A stretch of 64,000 nt of DNA from NCBI RefSeq assembly GCF_002933395.1, contig NZ_PKFN01000010.1, forward strand, positions 62,001 through 126,000, read 5' to 3'. This stretch comes from Yoonia maritima (GTDB lineage Bacteria; Pseudomonadota; Alphaproteobacteria; Rhodobacterales; Rhodobacteraceae). Below, one piece after another: positions 8,558-17,209 of the stretch. Each line of letters begins with the position of its first letter. Position 1 is the first letter of the stretch. The position numbers were made by a program, and so were the translations under genes. The notes under the pieces were generated by a model. It had not been told where the DNA came from, did no database searches, and was given only the letters and a program-made list of their open reading frames with translations.

Positions 8558-8572
8558 CGCCGCAGTGCGGCG
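8558..8572. promoter_or_regulatory. 7-1-7 palindrome upstream of crp/fnr-family gene
   Basis: CGCCGCA-G-TGCGGCG is a perfect inverted repeat, 24 bp before the regulator start. It shares its layout (7-bp arms, 1-bp centre, CA-N-TG core) with the palindrome at 9285-9299, but the outer bases differ. It could be an autoregulatory site or a leader hairpin. Confidence 0.35.
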
Positions 8573-8596
8573 ATTGGTAACGGGACACACAAAATA

Positions 8597-9265
8597 ATGA
8601 CGATTGAAAACTGGACACAACGTTTTCCCGGCTTGGCAAAACTGTCTGCAGAAACTCAAAACCTGCTTTTGGCCAAAAGCAACGTTATTTCCGTCCCTGC
8701 GGGTACGACAATTTTTGGCCCCGGAAATTCACCAGAGAACATGCTGTTCTTGCTAGACGGCACTGTTCGGGTGCAGCAAGTATCAGAAACCGGTCATGAA
8801 ATTGTTCTTTATCGCATCCACGCAGGCCAAAGCTGCGTGCTAACGACGGCCTGTTTATTGGCCTTCGAAGACTACTCAGCCGAAGGTATTTGCGAAACCG
8901 ACATCCAAGCAGCCGCAATACCGCGGACCGTCTTTGACGACCTTGTCGCCCAGTCCAAACAGTTCCGCGACTTTGTTTTTGCTGCTTTTTCCAAACGAAT
9001 TACCGATCTATTTTTAATGATCGACGAGGTCGCGTTTCAAAAGATGGATGTGCGGCTAGCAGATAAGCTGATCGCGCTTTCTGATGGCCAAGATACCATC
9101 ACGACAACCCATCAAAAACTATCTATCGAATTGGGCACCGCCCGCGAGGTCATCTCGCGCCAGCTTCAAGAATTTCAGCGTAGGGGCTGGGTCGAACAAA
9201 GTCGCGGGTGCGTGCATTTGATCCAACGCAATGCGCTGGAAAACTTAGCAGGCCATAATCACTAA
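8597..9265 (+). CDS. Crp/Fnr family transcriptional regulator
   Basis: A 222-residue regulator with a cyclic-nucleotide-binding-type beta roll (about 20-125: VPAGTTIFGPGNSPENMLFL, FLLDGTVRVQQVSETG) and a C-terminal Crp-type winged HTH (about 150-215: QKLSIELGTAREVISRQLQ). It lacks the N-terminal cysteine cluster of Fnr, so it is not an Fe-S oxygen sensor. Cysteines C76, C85 and C98 in the sensory half could be redox- or sulfide-reactive (inference). It is divergent from cydAB and leads straight into sulfide-oxidation genes, so it is the obvious local controller. A Crp-like palindrome lies just downstream at 9285-9299. Confidence 0.9.
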   Translation: MTIENWTQRFPGLAKLSAETQNLLLAKSNVISVPAGTTIFGPGNSPENMLFLLDGTVRVQQVSETGHEIVLYRIHAGQSCVLTTACLLAFEDYSAEGICETDIQAAAIPRTVFDDLVAQSKQFRDFVFAAFSKRITDLFLMIDEVAFQKMDVRLADKLIALSDGQDTITTTHQKLSIELGTAREVISRQLQEFQRRGWVEQSRGCVHLIQRNALENLAGHNH

Positions 9266-9284
9266 CGGGAACCTTATATCGTTT

Positions 9285-9299
9285 GGTGACAATGTCACC
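9285..9299 (+). promoter_or_regulatory. Crp/Fnr-like operator before the sulfide genes
   Basis: GGTGACA-A-TGTCACC, a perfect 7-1-7 palindrome containing GTGA-N5-TCAC, lies in the 90-bp gap between the Crp/Fnr gene and the DUF2892 gene. A plausible -10 (TAGAAG, 9321-9326) would put a start near 9333 and the palindrome centre near -41, the usual place for class II activation by this family. The N5 spacing differs by one base from E. coli Crp sites. Confidence 0.55.
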
Positions 9300-9355
9300 G
9301 AAACTAGCGGGCTCCCGATGTAGAAGGATCATGAACCTAACACGGAGCCCAGAAA

Positions 9356-9568
9356 ATGACCGTAAATGTTGGAACACGCGACCGCCTTGTTCGCCTTGTG
9401 ATTGGCGCTGTCTTGCTTGCTGCGCCTTTCGTGACGAATTTCGCTCTTTTTAACAGTACCACTGCGACCGCGATTTCAGTGGTTGCTGGTATCGTCTTAC
9501 TAGCCACGTCGGCCATCCGATTTTGCCCAGTTTATCGCATTTTCGGCCTGCGTACCTGTCAGGCCTAA
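9356..9568 (+). CDS. DUF2892 (YgaP-like) inner-membrane protein
   Basis: A 70-residue membrane protein with two hydrophobic spans (about 13-33 and 39-55) and the family motif FCPVYRIFGLRTC near the C terminus. In YgaP this domain anchors a rhodanese; standalone copies recur in sulfide-detoxification operons beside persulfide dioxygenase and SQR, as here. The two cysteines of CPVY...TC may carry persulfide sulfur at the membrane (inference). GGAG precedes the ATG. The next gene starts 26 bp after its stop. Confidence 0.85.
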   Translation: MTVNVGTRDRLVRLVIGAVLLAAPFVTNFALFNSTTATAISVVAGIVLLATSAIRFCPVYRIFGLRTCQA

Positions 9569-9594
9569 CCTCCCTGAATCAAAGGAGACCACAC

Positions 9595-10476
9595 ATGACT
9601 TATCCAGTTGATATGAACGTCACCCCTGACGTATCCGCCCATTTTGATGAGGCAACAAACACGATTAGCTATATCGTCAAAGACCCAACCAGTGACCATT
9701 GCGCGATCATCGATAGCGTGATGGACATCGACTATGCCGCGGGCCGGATCACCTATGACCACGCAGATAGGCTCATCAAAGAAGTGCAGGACCGAGGCCT
9801 GACGGTGGACTGGATCATCGAAACCCACGTGCACGCCGACCACCTGTCAGCTGCGCCCTATATCCAGCAAAAACTGGGTGGTAAGATCGGCGTCGGTTCA
9901 AAGATCATGATCGTGCAAGACACATTCGGCAAAGTCTTTAACGAAGGCACCGAATTCCAGCGTGACGGATCGCAGTTTGATGCGCTGTTCGAAGACGGCG
10001 ACACCTACAAGATCGGCAATATGGAAGTCTTTGCTATCTATACCCCCGGACACACGCCTGCATGCATGGTTCATGTCGTCGGTGACGCAGCATTTGTTGG
10101 TGACACACTGTTCATGCCAGACGGCGGATCGGCCCGTGCCGACTTCCCCGGTGGTGACGCAGGTACGCTTTTTGACAGCATCCAAAAGGTGCTGACACTG
10201 CCTGACGACATGCGTTTGTTCATGTGCCACGACTATGGCCCCAATGGCCGCGACATTCAGTGGGAAACCACTGTTGGCGATGAAAAGGCGCACAACATCC
10301 ACGTCGGCGCAGGCAAGAGCCGCGAAGATTTTATCAAGTTCCGCAACGAACGAGATGCCACATTGGACATGCCAAAGCTGATCATACCCTCGCTTCAGGT
10401 AAACATGCGCGCCGGAGAGGTCCCAAAAGACAAAGATGGCAACCCAGTGCTGAAAGTGCCTGTAAACGGTCTTTGA
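9595..10476 (+). CDS. Persulfide dioxygenase-like metallo-beta-lactamase fold protein (ETHE1/Blh type)
   Basis: A 293-residue MBL-fold protein. The metal motif THVHADHLSA (H78, H80, D82, H83), PGHTPACM, GDTLFMPDGGSARADFPGG and the late histidine in MCHDYGPNG match ETHE1/Blh enzymes, which oxidise glutathione persulfide to sulfite with one Fe(II). I chose the ATG at 9595 because AAAGGAG lies 8 bp upstream; a longer in-frame start at 9523 would overlap the DUF2892 gene. It would act after SQR makes persulfide, completing sulfide removal. Confidence 0.9.
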   Translation: MTYPVDMNVTPDVSAHFDEATNTISYIVKDPTSDHCAIIDSVMDIDYAAGRITYDHADRLIKEVQDRGLTVDWIIETHVHADHLSAAPYIQQKLGGKIGVGSKIMIVQDTFGKVFNEGTEFQRDGSQFDALFEDGDTYKIGNMEVFAIYTPGHTPACMVHVVGDAAFVGDTLFMPDGGSARADFPGGDAGTLFDSIQKVLTLPDDMRLFMCHDYGPNGRDIQWETTVGDEKAHNIHVGAGKSREDFIKFRNERDATLDMPKLIIPSLQVNMRAGEVPKDKDGNPVLKVPVNGL

Positions 10477-10491
10477 TCTAGGAGAATAATA

Positions 10492-12168
10492 TTGGAACTG
10501 AACACCCTTACCGCTGGGCTGTCTGCCAGTCCACAGATCATGCCTGCCGACATGCAGGTCATCAAAGACGCGGGCTTTAAAGCTATCATCTGCAACCGTC
10601 CCGACGGTGAGGGTGCGGATCAGCCAACGTTCAACGAAATCGCCAAAGCCGCCGAAAAACTCGGCCTAGAGGCCATTTACCAACCCATCGTCGCAGGCAA
10701 AGTCAGCGACGATGACGCGACAACATTCGGTGAGACGCTGAAAGCCCTCCCCGGTCCAGTGCTGGCCTACTGCCGTACAGGCACACGCTCGGCGACCCTA
10801 TGGTCACTATCGCAAGCCGCCACGCTTAGCGTGGCCGATATTCTTGCAGCGACTAAAGCTGCTGGCTATGACATGGGCGGCGTTGTCCGCCGGATCGCGA
10901 ATGGTGGCAAAACCCCAACCGATACTGGCGACGCGAGCTATGAGGTAGTGATTGTTGGCGCAGGCGCGGGCGGTATCGCAGTCGCAGCCAGCCTAAAGGC
11001 ACGCAAACCAGATCTGGAAATCGCGATCATCGACCCCGCTGATGTCCATTACTATCAACCCGGCTGGACGATGGTCGGCGGCGGCATCTTTGAACCGCAA
11101 GAAACGGTGCGTACAATGGGGTCACTGATCCCGCGTGGCGTTCACTGGATCAAAGCGGCAGTCGCTGCATTCGAACCCGACAATAACGCGATCATTCTTG
11201 ATGGATGTCGGGTCATAAAATATGGTCGTTTGGTCGTAACGCCGGGTCTTAAACTAGACTGGAACAAGATTGACGGCTTGGTCGAAACCTTGGGGCAGAA
11301 TGGCGTGACCTCAAACTACCGGTATGACCTTGCCCCATATACGTGGGAATTAGTGTCTGGCATGAAGTCTGGCCGTGCGATCTTTACCCAACCACCGATG
11401 CCGATCAAATGCGCAGGCGCGCCGCAAAAGGCGATGTATTTGTCCGGGGACGCATGGTCCCGCCGGGGCGTCCTAAAGGACATCGACATCCACTTTAATA
11501 ATGCTGGCGGTGTGCTGTTCGGGATCAAAGACTATGTTCCGGCACTGACGGAATACGTCGAAAAATACGACGCAACGCTGAACTTCTTTCACAACCTCGT
11601 TGCCGTCGACGGACCCGCAAAAAAAGCGTGGTTCAATGTCGCCAAACCCGACACCCCAATCGAGCGCGTCGAGATGGATTTTGACATGATGCATGTCGTT
11701 CCTCCACAGACAGCGCCGGATTTTATCCGGGTGTCGCCACTGTCTGATGCCGCGGGTTGGGTCGATGTTGATCAGGCAACACTGCGCCATAAAACCTATG
11801 ACAACATCTGGTCGCTGGGCGATGTTATGAACGCGCCGAATGCGAAAACAGCTGCGGCTGCGCGAATGCAGGCACCGGTTGTCGCCGATAACATGGTCGC
11901 CGACATGCGTGGCGGTGCACCTGTTGCCCAATACAATGGATACGGGTCGTGTCCATTGACCGTTGAACGCGGTAAAATCGTGCTGGCCGAATTCGGCTAT
12001 GGCGGCACGTTGCTGCCCAGCTTTCCAAAATTTTTGATCGACGGAACCAAACCGACGCGCGCAGCGTGGTTCCTTAAGGAAAAGCTACTCCCGCCGATAT
12101 ATTGGAAGGGGATGCTAAAGGGCCGTGAATGGCTCGCAAAACCCGAAAAAATCACTACCAAACAATAA
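10492..12168 (+). CDS. Rhodanese-like (TIGR01244/DUF442) domain fused to type II sulfide:quinone reductase
   Basis: A 558-residue fusion. Residues 1-140 form a DUF442 domain with the loop CRTGTRS (C94), a rhodanese/phosphatase-like sulfur-acceptor site. From 150 on is an FAD-dependent SQR: GAGAGG (156-161) binds FAD, HYYQPGWTMVGGG is typical of type II SQR, and cysteines in PIKCAGAPQK and GYGSCPLT fit its redox sites. SQR would oxidise sulfide to persulfide using the quinone pool; the attached domain could take up the sulfur directly (inference). The start is TTG at 10492, with TAGGAGA seven bases upstream, 15 bp after the dioxygenase stop. Some databases label the first domain a tyrosine phosphatase. 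Confidence 0.9.
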   Translation: MELNTLTAGLSASPQIMPADMQVIKDAGFKAIICNRPDGEGADQPTFNEIAKAAEKLGLEAIYQPIVAGKVSDDDATTFGETLKALPGPVLAYCRTGTRSATLWSLSQAATLSVADILAATKAAGYDMGGVVRRIANGGKTPTDTGDASYEVVIVGAGAGGIAVAASLKARKPDLEIAIIDPADVHYYQPGWTMVGGGIFEPQETVRTMGSLIPRGVHWIKAAVAAFEPDNNAIILDGCRVIKYGRLVVTPGLKLDWNKIDGLVETLGQNGVTSNYRYDLAPYTWELVSGMKSGRAIFTQPPMPIKCAGAPQKAMYLSGDAWSRRGVLKDIDIHFNNAGGVLFGIKDYVPALTEYVEKYDATLNFFHNLVAVDGPAKKAWFNVAKPDTPIERVEMDFDMMHVVPPQTAPDFIRVSPLSDAAGWVDVDQATLRHKTYDNIWSLGDVMNAPNAKTAAAARMQAPVVADNMVADMRGGAPVAQYNGYGSCPLTVERGKIVLAEFGYGGTLLPSFPKFLIDGTKPTRAAWFLKEKLLPPIYWKGMLKGREWLAKPEKITTKQ

Positions 12169-12191
12169 TAACGCCACCCAAGGCAACCCGC

Positions 12192-13931
12192 ATGAAACCG
12201 AGCCCTCGCATGAACGTCACCTTCACACGCTACCTACCCATCCTGTCATGGGGCAAGGCTTATAACCGCGCGACGCTCTCTAACGATCTGATCGCGGCTG
12301 TGATTGTGACGATCATGCTGATCCCGCAATCACTTGCCTACGCCTTGCTGGCGGGCTTGCCTCCAGAGGCGGGGCTGTACGCGTCAATCGCACCCATTAT
12401 CCTGTACAGCATTTTCGGAACAAGCCGCGCGTTGGCCGTAGGGCCTGTTGCGGTTGTTTCTCTTATGACTGCTGCCGCGCTGAGTAACATCGTAGAACAA
12501 GGGACCATGGGCTATGCCGTCGCCGCCCTATCACTTGCGGCACTTTCGGGGATGATCTTGCTTGCTATGGGGTTGTTTCGGTTAGGGTTCATCGCAAACT
12601 TCCTATCCCATCCGGTCATCGCTGGGTTCATCACAGCATCTGGAATCATCATTGCAGCGAGCCAGCTCAAGCACATTCTTGGCATTGAGGCCCACGGGCA
12701 TAACTTGCTCGACCTGCTATCGTCACTTTTCGAACATTTACCTGAAACGAACGTCATTACCGCGACTATCGGCATCATCGCAACAGCTTTCCTATTTTGG
12801 GTCCGCAAAGGGCTAAAGCCGTTGCTGCAAAAAATCGGGCTGAATGCAGGGTTAACCAGTGTACTTGTTAAGGCTGGCCCAGTTGCTGTGGTCGTTGCGA
12901 CGACTCTCGCGGTGTGGCTGTTCGGATTGGCTGACCAAGACGTCAAAATCGTGGGTGACGTTCCGCAAAGCCTCCCGCCGCTGACGCTACCATCTTTCTC
13001 GGTTACGTTGCTAGGGCAGCTACTACTGCCCGCCTTCCTGATTTCGATAATCGGCTTTGTAGAGTCTATTTCTGTCGCGCAAACGCTTGCTGCAAAGAAA
13101 CGCCAACGGATCGACCCCGACCAAGAATTAATCGGATTAGGCGCTGCGAATATCGGCGCGGCATTCACCGGTGGCTTTCCCGTCACGGGTGGGTTTTCAC
13201 GGTCTGTCGTGAACTTTGATGCGGGCGCGGAAACCCCCGCTGCCGGTGCATTTACCGCGATCGGACTTGCCATCGCCGCATTGGCACTAACCCCGCTGAT
13301 CTTTTTCTTACCCAAAGCTACGCTTGCCGCGACAATCATCGTGGCAGTGCTTAGTCTCGTTGATTTCAGCATACTCAAGCGCGCTTGGAACTATTCAAAG
13401 GCCGACTTTGCGGCTGTTTTGGCCACGATCCTTCTTACCCTTATCATGGGAGTAGAAGTCGGCGTCTCTGCTGGTGTTGGGCTTTCGATAGTCTTGCACC
13501 TGTATAAAACATCGCGCCCACATATCGCCGAGGTCGGCCTAATCGCTGGCACCGAACATTTTCGAAATATCAATCGACATGATGTCCAGACCCACCCAGA
13601 GATCGTGACATTGCGCGTCGACGAAAGCCTATACTTTGCCAATGCTCGCTATCTCGAGGATCAAGTACAAGATCGCGTCGCGGAAGACGAACAAGTACGG
13701 CACGTGATATTGCAGTGCTCTGCGGTCAATGAAATCGACCTTAGCGCGCTCGAATCGCTTGAGATGATCAACCAAAGACTACTGGAAATGGGCGTATACC
13801 TACACTTATCAGAGGTAAAAGGCCCAATAATGGACCGTTTGCACGAACAACATTTTTTGCAGGAATTAGGCGGGAGCGTCTACTTATCGCAGTATGAAGC
13901 GGTCGCGAACATTACCAAAGATTTAAAATAA
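12192..13931 (+). CDS. SulP family anion permease with STAS domain
   Basis: About 579 residues, with a SulP transmembrane domain (YLPILSWGKAYNRATLSNDL, LIPQSLAYALLAGLPPEAGLYAS, GGFPVTGGFSRSVVN) and a C-terminal STAS domain (about 445-560; VILQCSAVNEIDLSALESLE). Last gene of the sulfide-oxidation operon, so it may move sulfate or sulfite produced by the pathway; direction and substrate are inferred. Start is uncertain: ATG at 12192 lies 24 bp after the SQR stop but has a weak ribosome site. Alternatives are 12210 and 12129, the latter overlapping SQR by 40 bp with AAAGGG upstream. Confidence 0.88.
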   Translation: MKPSPRMNVTFTRYLPILSWGKAYNRATLSNDLIAAVIVTIMLIPQSLAYALLAGLPPEAGLYASIAPIILYSIFGTSRALAVGPVAVVSLMTAAALSNIVEQGTMGYAVAALSLAALSGMILLAMGLFRLGFIANFLSHPVIAGFITASGIIIAASQLKHILGIEAHGHNLLDLLSSLFEHLPETNVITATIGIIATAFLFWVRKGLKPLLQKIGLNAGLTSVLVKAGPVAVVVATTLAVWLFGLADQDVKIVGDVPQSLPPLTLPSFSVTLLGQLLLPAFLISIIGFVESISVAQTLAAKKRQRIDPDQELIGLGAANIGAAFTGGFPVTGGFSRSVVNFDAGAETPAAGAFTAIGLAIAALALTPLIFFLPKATLAATIIVAVLSLVDFSILKRAWNYSKADFAAVLATILLTLIMGVEVGVSAGVGLSIVLHLYKTSRPHIAEVGLIAGTEHFRNINRHDVQTHPEIVTLRVDESLYFANARYLEDQVQDRVAEDEQVRHVILQCSAVNEIDLSALESLEMINQRLLEMGVYLHLSEVKGPIMDRLHEQHFLQELGGSVYLSQYEAVANITKDLK

Positions 13932-14221
13932 TTCAGCAAAAACAATCACAAGTCGTTCAACAGATCAGCACACCCAAAGTAACGTAACGTAATCCACAAG
14001 CATTATCACCCCAGTATTGCGTTGCCATAAACAGTTCTTCGACAACTCAAATAGTTGCAAAGATTAACAGTCATACGGCATAACCTTCCGTAAAGTCATT
14101 TATCCAACACTATTTACCGCCCTTGATCGCTAAAATTCGACCCATACTCCATATTGCGGCCTCATTTTTACCGCGTTAGATGAATAACAATAGGGCGTGA
14201 AATGTCAGAAAGTAAGCAGTT
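13932..14221. other. 290-bp AT-rich intergenic region after the sulfide operon
   Basis: I found no gene, convincing terminator or RNA here. The stretch is richer in A+T than its surroundings and has a short direct repeat, GTAACGTAACGTAA, near 13980-13993. It separates the SulP operon from a small frame at 14222 and presumably contains a promoter, but no clear -35/-10 pair stands out. Confidence 0.5.
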
Positions 14222-14395
14222 ATGAAACAAGCCAATAAACTAACCGCCCCCCACGAAGCCGCCGCTTCCTCTTTTTACGGCCAAAACGAGGCCGACTTTT
14301 CAGAGCAAGTTGAACAACTTGCTATCAACGATCCCCGCTTAATCGCGGTATTTCACCAGACACGTACGCACTATCTCCAGTCTCGTCAGAACTGA
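14222..14395 (+). CDS. 57-residue hypothetical protein
   Basis: A short frame beginning MKQANKLTAPHEAAA and ending HYLQSRQN. Its amino-acid composition and codon choice look like a real alphaproteobacterial protein (soluble, no signal or membrane span), and it fills an otherwise empty 620-bp gap. The ribosome site is weak (AAGTAAG). I do not recognise a family. It is upstream of yidC on the same strand, separated by 159 bp. Confidence 0.45.
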   Translation: MKQANKLTAPHEAAASSFYGQNEADFSEQVEQLAINDPRLIAVFHQTRTHYLQSRQN

Positions 14396-14554
14396 TCGCC
14401 CTCTGACCCGACACATCAGCACCGCGATGCGTTTGCCGTTTATATCGGTCACAAGTGCCTCAATACGTCCCTATTTCCTGAAAACCACTTGACCTTTGTG
14501 ACCCTGAGGGGTTGAACGGCCATCAGATTTTTATGGGAAAATGGGCGGTTTCGA

Positions 14555-16366
14555 ATGGACGACCAGAACAAAAACCTCATCTTGGCAACAGTGCTAAGCT
14601 TTGCGGTGATCATGGCATGGACAGTATTGTTCCCGCCAGAGGACCAACCAATCGATATAGCCGCCGAGGCAACGGTTAGCGCCGATGTGTCAGCGCTGCC
14701 CGGCACGACCACAACGACATCGACGGCCACCGCTCCGGCAGAAGCCGAAGTGGCCGCCGCTCCGGCCCCACGCATTCAAATCCGCACAGCAGACCTAGAA
14801 GGTTCATTGTCACTACGCGGTGGCAGGATCGACGACCTTTCCCTGACCCAATACCATGAAACAATCGACCCGGACTCTGAAATCGTCCAATTGCTGCGCC
14901 CCGAAGGCGAAGCAGGGGCATATTACACGGCATTTGGCTGGGCCGCGTCGGAAGGCATCGACGCCGCCAATGTCCCAACACCTGATACCGTTTGGACATT
15001 GGAAAGTGGCGATGTCTTAACAGATCAGACCCCCGTAACCCTTTCTTGGGACAATGGCGCAGGCCAAGTTTTCCGCACCGAAATTTCTGTGGACGACGAA
15101 TTTATGTTTAGCTTTGCGCAAAGCATCGAAAACAACGCAGATACTGCGATCTCTGCGCGTCCATATGGTCTGATCCGTCGTCACGGCATTCCCGCTGACC
15201 TGAAAAAATTCTTCATCTTGCATGAAGGTCTGGTACGGATGACTGACGGCGCGCTGGAAGAAACCGACTATAAGGATATCCAAGATTACGATATCGACCC
15301 AAAAGAAGGTGTGCCTGCAGAGCGCCTAGAGGCAAGCGAATCCGGCTGGGTTGGATTTACTGACCACTATTGGATGACAACGCTGATCCCGACGCAGGAT
15401 GCACCATTCCGCTCAACGTCAAAATACTACGAAAGCCGCGATCTATTCCAAGCCGAGGCTGTGATGCCCGTCGCATCTATCGCCGCTGGTCAAACCTATA
15501 CAAACACGACCCGTTTCTTTGCTGGTGCAAAAGAATGGGAAACCATCAAGCACTATGAAGACGAAGAAGGTGTTGGCGGTTTCTTGGACAGTATCGACTG
15601 GGGTATGTTCTTTTTCCTGACCAAGCCGATCTTTTGGCTGCTGCACACGCTGCATGGTTTGATTGGCAACATGGGTTGGGCGATCATCGCGCTCACTGTT
15701 ATTCTCAAAGCGATCGTGCTGCCTTTGGCCTACAAATCCTATGTCTCTATGGCGCGAATGAAAGAGCTGCAGCCAGAGATGGAGAAACTGAAAGAGCAAT
15801 CAGGCGACGACCGTCAAGCTCTCCAGCAAGGCATGATGAAGCTTTACAAAGAGAACAAGGTCAGCCCTGCATCCGGTTGTCTGCCAATGCTGTTGCAGAT
15901 CCCGATCTTCTTTTCGCTGTACAAGGTGATCTTTGTCACCATCGAACTGCGCCACACAGCTTGGATCGGTTGGATCAATGACCTTAGCGCACCAGACCCA
16001 TCATCAATCTTCAACCTGTTTGGGTTGCTGCCATTCGCTGTGCCTGATCTTGGACCGCTTCAATTGTTGTCTTTGGGTATCTTGCCAATCTTCCTTGGTG
16101 TTTCCATGTGGCTGCAACAGCGCCTGAACCCAGCGCCGACTGATCCAACCCAGCAAATGATCTTTGCGTGGATGCCGTGGGTATTCATGTTCATGCTGGG
16201 CAACTTTGCCAGCGGCTTGGTTCTATACTGGATCGCGAACAACGTGATCACCTTTACTCAGCAGTATCTGATCATGCGCAGCCACGGGGCAAAGCCGGAT
16301 GTGTTTGGAAACATCAAATCCAGTATGCGCCGCAAAAAGAAGACTGCCGCCGAAGACGACAAATAA
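14555..16366 (+). CDS. yidC: Membrane protein insertase YidC
   Basis: A 603-residue inner-membrane insertase acting with SecYEG or alone. It opens MDDQNKNLILATVLSFAVIM, the usual first span, followed by an Ala/Thr-rich linker and a large periplasmic beta domain to about 350. The conserved C-terminal five-span core begins near GLIGNMGWAIIALTVILKAI and includes MKELQPEMEKLKE, SPASGCLPMLLQIPIFFSLY and FASGLVLYWIANN, ending in a basic tail. Ordinary Gram-negative length. rnpA/rpmH are not upstream here; engB and argB follow, a common Rhodobacterales order. Confidence 0.97.
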   Translation: MDDQNKNLILATVLSFAVIMAWTVLFPPEDQPIDIAAEATVSADVSALPGTTTTTSTATAPAEAEVAAAPAPRIQIRTADLEGSLSLRGGRIDDLSLTQYHETIDPDSEIVQLLRPEGEAGAYYTAFGWAASEGIDAANVPTPDTVWTLESGDVLTDQTPVTLSWDNGAGQVFRTEISVDDEFMFSFAQSIENNADTAISARPYGLIRRHGIPADLKKFFILHEGLVRMTDGALEETDYKDIQDYDIDPKEGVPAERLEASESGWVGFTDHYWMTTLIPTQDAPFRSTSKYYESRDLFQAEAVMPVASIAAGQTYTNTTRFFAGAKEWETIKHYEDEEGVGGFLDSIDWGMFFFLTKPIFWLLHTLHGLIGNMGWAIIALTVILKAIVLPLAYKSYVSMARMKELQPEMEKLKEQSGDDRQALQQGMMKLYKENKVSPASGCLPMLLQIPIFFSLYKVIFVTIELRHTAWIGWINDLSAPDPSSIFNLFGLLPFAVPDLGPLQLLSLGILPIFLGVSMWLQQRLNPAPTDPTQQMIFAWMPWVFMFMLGNFASGLVLYWIANNVITFTQQYLIMRSHGAKPDVFGNIKSSMRRKKKTAAEDDK

Positions 16367-16372
16367 GATGAT

Positions 16373-16387
16373 GCCCCTTGCAGGGGC
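16373..16387 (+). other. Small hairpin between yidC and engB
   Basis: GCCCCT-TGC-AGGGGC, a 6-bp stem 7 bp after the yidC stop. No T-tract follows, so it is at most a weak or Rho-dependent end or a 3' stabiliser. Confidence 0.35.
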
Positions 16388-16544
16388 GGCTATCCAATGA
16401 CCTAGACCGCGGGGTGCTGCAAAGCGTCTCGCGGTTTAGTAATGAAATGACGGCCTAATAGTTCGGGCCACAAATTTTGCCACCTATGCCATCGTCATGA
16501 ACGGCGATAAGGTGCGATGAACGACAAGGTCGAGGTACTTTAAA

Positions 16545-17192
16545 ATGGAAATGCGCTTTCCCGAGGTTGAAACACCTGAACCAAGCGAACTGGAAACTGG
16601 CCGCCTATTGTTTGCGGGCGAAACTGAATTCGTCAAAGGTGTTGTCGCCATGGACGGGTTGCCGCCAGCTGACCGTTTAGAAATCTGTTTTGCTGGTCGA
16701 TCCAACGTTGGTAAATCGTCTCTGATCAATGCGCTGACAGGCCGCAAGGGCCTCGCCCGTGCATCAAACACACCAGGCCGCACGCAAGAAATCAACTACT
16801 TCACCGCCGGCGACATCTATGTTGTCGACCTTCCGGGCTATGGCTTTGCTAATGCGCCCGTCGCCGTTGTGGAGAAATGGCAGCGTTTGCTGAAAAACTA
16901 CCTGTCCGGGCGTCAAACACTTCGCCGGGTCTTTGTTCTGATCGACGCGCGCCATGGCGCCAAAGCCGTAGACGAAGAAATCATGTCACTGCTCGACCGT
17001 TCTGCGGTGACATTTCAGGTCGTGATGACCAAAGTCGATAAGCTCAAGGGTGATGCGCTTGCTGCGTCGCTTGAAAAAACACGTGCTGCGCTGGCAAAGC
17101 ACCCCGCGGCATTCCCCGAATTAATCCTGACCTCATCCGAAAAAGGCGAAGGCATTCCAACGCTTCGCGCCATCATTGCAGGCCTATCATGA
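16545..17192 (+). CDS. engB: Ribosome biogenesis GTP-binding protein EngB (YihA/YsxC)
   Basis: A 215-residue TrmE-Era-EngA-like GTPase needed for large-subunit assembly. GTPase motifs: GRSNVGKS (51-58, G1), [10 protein letters not shown] (G2), DLPGYGFA (G3), TKVDKL (G4) and SSEKGEG (G5). The N-terminal extension of about 40 residues ([17 protein letters not shown]) is usual in alphaproteobacteria. GAGGT precedes the ATG at a somewhat long distance. Its 3' end overlaps the longest argB reading frame by 4 bp. Confidence 0.95.
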   Translation: MEMRFPEVETPEPSELETGRLLFAGETEFVKGVVAMDGLPPADRLEICFAGRSNVGKSSLINALTGRKGLARASNTPGRTQEINYFTAGDIYVVDLPGYGFANAPVAVVEKWQRLLKNYLSGRQTLRRVFVLIDARHGAKAVDEEIMSLLDRSAVTFQVVMTKVDKLKGDALAASLEKTRAALAKHPAAFPELILTSSEKGEGIPTLRAIIAGLS

Positions 17193-17209
17193 AATCAAGG
17201 ACCGAAGAC

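Noticed and set aside
12512-13378. A 288-codon open frame opposite the SulP gene
   Set aside because: Ser/Ala/Pro-rich with no domain, and it lies fully within a clear SulP coding sequence.
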